The notes under the pieces are model-generated. The model saw only the letters and a program-made list of their open reading frames with translations, searched no databases and was not told the origin of the DNA. 64,000 bases of DNA from CAWFZT01 sp963820415 (lineage in GTDB: Bacteria; Chloroflexota; Anaerolineae; Anaerolineales; Anaerolineaceae): NCBI GenBank assembly GCA_963820415.1, contig CAWFZT010000006.1, forward strand, positions 806,001-870,000, written 5' to 3'. Both the position numbers and the translations under genes were made by a program. Below, piece by piece: positions 60,445 to 64,000 of the stretch. Each line of letters opens with the position of its first letter. The stretch's first letter is position 1.

Positions 60445-61337
60445 AGATCTAGCACAGCTTTGGCAGCAGGGTATCCGCAGCGCGCGCCAATTTGATAAGC
60501 GGACGCACGGCTACTTTGGAATGTTGGTGGGCGCGGCCAAACAGGCTTTAAAGCCCGAACTCGGTGATTACGGCCGCGGCGATTGCCTACTTTGCCATCT
60601 TTTCCCTCTTTCCCCTCACTCTCCTGAGTATCGCCATTGCCAGCTTCAGCCTTGGCTCGTTGGTGAACCAGCAAATCGTCGTACAAAGGCTAGAATTTAT
60701 TGCCCCGGACCTGGGCCAGTTGTTGGGCAATAATATTGGCGAAATCATCCGGGCGCGCGGACCAGTTACCATTGTTGCATTAGTTAGTCTGATTTGGTCT
60801 GCCTCTAATATTTTTTTCATGCTTACCGGCACCCTGAATGAAGTTTGGGGTATCAAACGAAGTCGCCCCGTTTGGAAGCGGCGCGGCCTGGCAATACTAT
60901 TTGTCCTGGTCTTCGTTGGCCCGATCCTCTTCCTGGCTTCTTTTGCCAGCAGTATAATTGCCAACCTCCTCGCCTGGTTGCCCGACCAAATTATTCCGAT
61001 CGCGGGTGGTACCAGTCTGGTACTGGCTATCTTGCTCGATGTTGCCTTATTTATGGTGCTCTACCTGATGCTCCCGCATGCAGCTTCTAGCTGGCGCGAG
61101 ATTTTACCCGGCGCAATTGGGAGCGGTCTCCTCTGGGAACTTGCCAAGAAAGCCTTCTTGTTCTTTGTTTCCACATACATCTCCGTTTCGGACTTGGTCT
61201 ATGGATCAGTGGCAGCTATTATTGCTATCCTGACCTGGGCTTACCTGAGCGGCCTTATCTTTCTCTTTGGCGCTTACTTGAATGTCTCCTATTACCAGCA
61301 GAGACAGCAGCAACAAAAAGCGGCAGCCCAAACCTAA
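60422..61337 (+). CDS. YihY/BrkB family inner-membrane protein, frameshifted
   Basis: The first frame (ATG 60422, GAGG site) gives the N-terminal cytoplasmic part (FDKRTHGYFGMLVGAAKQALKP). The membrane part begins NSVITAAAIAYFAIFSLFPL in the next frame, which alone has no good start after the stop at 60549. Removing one base near 60554-60557 yields 304 residues, a normal YihY length. The C-terminal part has about six membrane segments (LPHAASSWREILPGAIGSGLLWELAKKAFLFFVS). The YihY role is not settled. It ends the AI-2E operon. Confidence 0.8.
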
Positions 61338-61390
61338 ATGCCTTGCCAATGAGATGGAGAGATAGGCATACAAAAATTAATTTTTAGGAA

Positions 61391-61477
61391 TTTTATAGGT
61401 TGTATTAGGGACGCAGATAGCTCATTTCGAATAAGATGATATTGCAGTAAAAAAACCTTCAAGCGAAAGGAAGCTCC
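61391..61477 (+). promoter_or_regulatory. Dps-type leader, copy 3
   Basis: It matches copies 1 and 2 from TTTTATAGGTTGTATTAGGGACG through AGATAGCTCATTTCGA to GCGAAAGGAAG, with a few substitutions. It leads into a hybrid frame, not a Dps. Confidence 0.65.
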
Positions 61478-61792
61478 GTGAAGCACGATCATAACGACGG
61501 CACCAACGCGAAGCTGCAGGTTGATATCCAGCTTAACAGAGGAAGAATAGGAGTTCTGTCTGATAAAAATATAGCCCTTTCGGCCGTATTACATAGCAGG
61601 CGGGGCATAATAGAGTGGCCGCTCGAGTTCTTTACGCTCTCAGAAGAAGATCGATTGAAGGCTGGCATCGATATTGGCGGCGAGGAGCATGACAGTGAGA
61701 CCGGCCCAGCACATTCTTTCCCGTCGAGAACCGGATCGACACTTCATGCAAGCCGTAATGAGCATTCATCCAATTCATTAATTACGAGATAG
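61478..61792 (+). CDS. Hybrid ORF with Dps-like first 18 residues
   Basis: A GTG-started frame of 104 residues. The first 18 (MKHDHNDGTNAKLQVDIQ) match the Dps N-terminal tail; the rest (LHSRRGIIEWPLEFFTLSEEDRLKAG and onward) is unlike Dps and unrecognised. The Dps leader and tail have been joined to other sequence. Whether the product is used is unclear. Confidence 0.45.
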   Translation: MKHDHNDGTNAKLQVDIQLNRGRIGVLSDKNIALSAVLHSRRGIIEWPLEFFTLSEEDRLKAGIDIGGEEHDSETGPAHSFPSRTGSTLHASRNEHSSNSLITR

Positions 61793-61812
61793 TATAAAGA
61801 AAGGATTACTTT

Positions 61813-61975
61813 CATGAGAAGATTCAAATTCAAAAGGAAAATCGGCATATTCTTGCTGGCCATCTGGCTCATCGCCTGGGGCCTGTTTGAGCTTATCCCG
61901 GCAATAAGTGGCCTGAGCCCGGTCCTGGCGATCCTCGCCATTGCCGCCGGGATTTTCATCTTATTAGACCGTTAG
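61813..61975 (+). CDS. Small membrane protein, frameshifted (about 53 residues)
   Basis: The ATG opens MRRFKFKRKIGIFLLA, then shifts at the CCC run (61859-61861). Removing one C gives IWLIAWGLFELIPAISGLSPVLAILAIAAGIFILLDR, a typical two-segment small membrane protein with a basic head. The family is seen in many Gram-positive-type genomes but has no name I can give. GAAAGGA lies upstream of the ATG. Confidence 0.6.
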
Positions 61976-62064
61976 GTCTAACCGTCAGGTCCGGTTTTCG
62001 GGGGAACTGCCACCCGGTCAACCAACCAGGTGGCTTCCAATAGGACATTGAAAGGAGAAATTTC

Positions 62065-62223
62065 ATGTTGTGGACGATCATCGTAATTCTAGCAATCCTT
62101 TGGCTGCTCGGTTTTTTCGGCCGGAACATAAGTCCAAGGCTGCCGCGCACAGGCGGCTGGATCCATACTCTGATCGTGATCGCGGTCATACTCATCATAT
62201 TGCACCTGCTTGGGGTGCTGTAA
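62065..62223 (+). CDS. Lmo0937-like small membrane protein
   Basis: A 52-residue protein with two hydrophobic segments, MLWTIIVILAILWLLGF and WIHTLIVIAVILIILHLLGVL, joined by a short loop with Arg and Pro. It matches the Lmo0937 family of stress-associated membrane miniproteins. A strong GAAAGGAGAAATTTC site precedes the ATG. It is too short for routine gene finding. Confidence 0.8.
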   Translation: MLWTIIVILAILWLLGFFGRNISPRLPRTGGWIHTLIVIAVILIILHLLGVL

Positions 62224-62319
62224 AACTCTTACGATACGACGAGTAGACCGGGGTTATCAATCCTGATATGACACCCGTAGTCAATCATTTTCATAGCATT
62301 TCTCTAAATATATAGATAT

Positions 62320-62403
62320 TTAACAGACTTAATTAAGGACGTTGATAGCACCTTTCGATTAATATGGTATGGAAAGAGAAATTAATAAGTGAAAGGAAGC
62401 TAC
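62320..62403 (+). promoter_or_regulatory. Dps-type leader, copy 4
   Basis: The most diverged copy: AGGACGTTGATAGCACCTTTCGATTAATATGGTAT and the GTGAAAGGAAG site are kept, without the TTGTATTAGG part. It serves the second full Dps gene. Confidence 0.6.
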
Positions 62404-62937
62404 ATGAGACAAAATCATAACGACGGCTACAACTCGAAGCTGCCGGTCCTTATCCAACCTAACATCGGGCTGGATGGCGATGCCCGCCATTCGGTTGTAG
62501 ACATCCTCAACATTACTCTGGCTGATGAGGCGGTGCTAAGCCTAAAAACCCGCAGCGCACATTGGAATGTGAGCGGAGCCAGTTTCTTCGAGCTGCAAAA
62601 GCTTTTCGATTCCCAATACGAACAACTAAACGATATCTCCGACGAAATAGCAGAGCGCGCCCGCATGCTGGGTGGACTGCCGATCGGTAGCTTCCAGGGA
62701 TTTCTCAAAAATACCCGGCTAGATGAACAGCCTGGGGGTGTCCCTGATATTATGGACCTTTTAGCCGACCATGAAGCCGCCATCCGTTTCTTGCGCGAAG
62801 ATGCGAAAAAGTGTTCAGAGGAGTATGAGGACGAAGGCACACGCGACTTCCTGGTGAGTACTCTAACCCTGCACGAAAAGATGGCCTGGGTGCTGCGCTC
62901 TCATATTGAGCCAGAGCTAACTGGCAACGAAAGCTAG
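62404..62937 (+). CDS. dps: Dps-family ferritin-like protein, paralogue B
   Basis: A 177-residue Dps. The core reads KTRSAHWNVSGASFFELQKLFDSQYEQLNDISDEIAERARMLGG. At the ferroxidase positions it keeps His51, has Gln for His63, keeps Asp67, Asp78 and Glu82. The losses are opposite to those in paralogue A. The N-terminal tail MRQNHNDGYN matches the other copies. The ATG at 62404 has GAAAGGAAG. It may form mixed 12-mers with paralogue A. Confidence 0.92.
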   Translation: MRQNHNDGYNSKLPVLIQPNIGLDGDARHSVVDILNITLADEAVLSLKTRSAHWNVSGASFFELQKLFDSQYEQLNDISDEIAERARMLGGLPIGSFQGFLKNTRLDEQPGGVPDIMDLLADHEAAIRFLREDAKKCSEEYEDEGTRDFLVSTLTLHEKMAWVLRSHIEPELTGNES

Positions 62938-63012
62938 AAAAGCAGGATTTAGCCGCCCGAAGTTAAATTCACCAACAACTAATTCACTAACCCAATTTAA
63001 CCAGGAGCGAAA

Positions 63013-63237
63013 ATGGGAAACCAGATCGTATGTCCAAAATGCAAGAAAACGATATCTAATAACCCGATCATCGAAGATGCGGTAAAAGGTGAAGGTTCTT
63101 CTGAGCAATCCATTCAGCATGATTGTGGTGAAAGAATAACTTATTGGCAAATTACCACCCAGCTTAGAGAGCAAAAAACGTTTGGCCGGCGATTACAAAA
63201 TTGGATCCGGGCGACGCTCTCCCACAACCAGGGTTAG
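63013..63237 (+). CDS. Small zinc-ribbon-like protein
   Basis: A 74-residue protein with CPKCKK near the N-terminus and HDCGE about 30 residues later, which may form a metal site with one Cys fewer than a full ribbon. The C-terminus is basic (RRLQNWIRATLSHNQ). The ATG follows CCAGGAGCGAAA. The family is not recognised. Confidence 0.6.
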   Translation: MGNQIVCPKCKKTISNNPIIEDAVKGEGSSEQSIQHDCGERITYWQITTQLREQKTFGRRLQNWIRATLSHNQG

Positions 63238-63367
63238 AAACCGCGCCATCTTTCAGCAACAGATTGACCGCATCCGGAAGATGGGATCGGCCTCTCATTT
63301 GTTGGGCTGCTCATCGGAAGAAAAGAGCGGGTTTATTCATGCAAAGATAGAAAAAGGAGTTACGGCC

Positions 63368-63487
63368 ATGGCAGACAAAAATAGCAAGAAGGAACCCAAA
63401 CGATTATCTAAAGGGCAGCGTACCCACGTGCGCCGGTTAAAACAAGCCGCCCGCAAGGATTCCATCAATGTGGGGCTGAAGAAATAA
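63368..63487 (+). CDS. Small basic protein (39 residues)
   Basis: MADKNSKKEPKRLSKGQRTH and a basic remainder (RRLKQAARKDS) with no hydrophobic part. The ATG at 63368 follows an AGGAG site; the longer frame from 63182 overlaps the zinc-ribbon gene and is rejected. It may bind nucleic acid, by charge only. Confidence 0.5.
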   Translation: MADKNSKKEPKRLSKGQRTHVRRLKQAARKDSINVGLKK

Positions 63488-63509
63488 AGGCCTTTATTGG
63501 AGACAAACT

Positions 63510-63776
63510 ATGGCATTCGAAATTGTCAAGGGACCGAGTAAACAGACACATGGTAGGGTGCATGAGTTGGTAAGCCAACATAGTGTCGAGGATCCAGACA
63601 AAGCCAACGCTAAACGCGAACAATTCCTGGCCCTGCTTAGAAAGCAGTATGGTTACACCAACGAAAAGGCTGTAGACGAATTGGAGAGACTGCTGAAGCA
63701 ATTCTATAGAATGAATAAGAGCTTAGGCATTCATGGCGTCCGGCCGAATTTTAAGCATCCACATGCGATCGCCTGA
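63510..63776 (+). CDS. CsbD-like small protein
   Basis: An 88-residue hydrophilic protein. The middle part FLALLRKQYGYTNEKAVDELERLLKQF resembles the C-terminal half of CsbD (LQEKYGYTRQQAEDEYKKR), but the N-terminal Gly/Trp half is replaced by other sequence (SKQTHGRVHELVSQHSVEDPDKA). A general-stress role is inferred from similarity and neighbours. Confidence 0.6.
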   Translation: MAFEIVKGPSKQTHGRVHELVSQHSVEDPDKANAKREQFLALLRKQYGYTNEKAVDELERLLKQFYRMNKSLGIHGVRPNFKHPHAIA

Positions 63777-63833
63777 AAACAGGCTGTACATAATTTCAAG
63801 GAGCATAACCGTGCCAGTCGCAAAGGAGAAACA

Positions 63834-64000
63834 ATGAAAAGGGAAGTAGGTTTGTGGATAGACCATCGCAAAACGGTTTTCGTGACCATCGAAAATGAAG
63901 TCGAAGTGACCCGGGAAATAAGATCGAATATGGAGAAGCATGTCCGATTTTCAAACGGTACTCGTTCGAAAGATTCCAATACTTCACGAGGGTCGACCGC
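63834..64000 (+). CDS. Unknown conserved protein, 3' partial
   Basis: An open frame runs off the window edge. It begins MKREVGLWIDHRKTVFVTI and continues IRSNMEKHVRFSNG, a start seen in a family of stress-island proteins sometimes compared to eRF1/host-attachment-like domains; I cannot assign a role. AAAGGAGAAACA precedes the ATG. Only 55 codons are visible. Confidence 0.65.
   Translation, partial: MKREVGLWIDHRKTVFVTIENEVEVTREIRSNMEKHVRFSNGTRSKDSNTSRGST

Overview
The window looks like a chromosomal segment of a Chloroflexota bacterium, most likely class Anaerolineae. This is inferred from protein character only: Tat-type sugar-binding lipoproteins with Thr/Pro/Ala-rich linkers, Chloroflexota-style hybrid signalling proteins, and a sortase with an LPxTG substrate, which suggests a single-membrane envelope. 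No rRNA, tRNA or CRISPR array was seen.

Region 1 (1-25.8 kb) is a carbohydrate-use locus. Two complete ABC sugar importers without their ATPase (binding protein plus two permeases each) lie on the minus strand. The first is followed by a GH2 beta-mannosidase-like enzyme and a URO-D family protein cut by the window edge. The second is followed by a GH127 beta-L-arabinofuranosidase-like enzyme, an enolase-superfamily sugar-acid dehydratase-like enzyme and a hybrid histidine kinase. A second signalling protein converges on the kinase. A LacI-family regulator is divergent from importer 2 and leads a plus-strand operon: a DUF5695-like protein, a GH42-like glycosidase and the DhaK/DhaL kinase pair. 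Both sides of the divergent intergenic region have consensus sigma-70-type promoters with LacI-type operators at or just after the start site, and a third perfect operator lies before the GH127 gene.

Region 2 (25.8-39.8 kb) is a minus-strand purine cluster: purB, then purL-purQ-purC-purE-purF-purDM-purN-purH-guaB with tight spacing and several start/stop overlaps. PurL carries two PurS-like domains at its N-terminus, PurD and PurM are fused, and PurE resembles the class II (CO2-using) form, in keeping with the lack of purK. The order of genes and domains follows the order inside the eukaryotic fused enzymes GART (D-M-N), PAICS (C-E) and FGAM synthase.

Region 3 (39.8-49.2 kb) is mixed: a nucleotidyltransferase-fold protein, a membrane-anchored rhodanese with a decayed second copy, a DUF3494 ice-binding-like surface protein with an LPSTG anchor next to its sortase, a DUF1059 protein, a PAS-GAF histidine kinase with an OmpR-type regulator, and an MgtA-type P-ATPase.

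Region 4 (49.2-64 kb) is an island of small stress and envelope proteins on the plus strand: two full Dps genes, one internally deleted Dps and one Dps-headed hybrid ORF, all behind copies of one leader; three full GlsB/YeaQ-type proteins plus one truncated; two YggT-like proteins, CsbD and a CsbD-like protein, several one- or two-TM miniproteins, a lipid kinase with a PAP2 phosphatase, two AI-2E family proteins and a YihY protein. Local duplication and decay are evident. Six reading frames in the window are broken by what looks like one extra base each; removing one base restores each, so assembly error is as likely as real gene decay.
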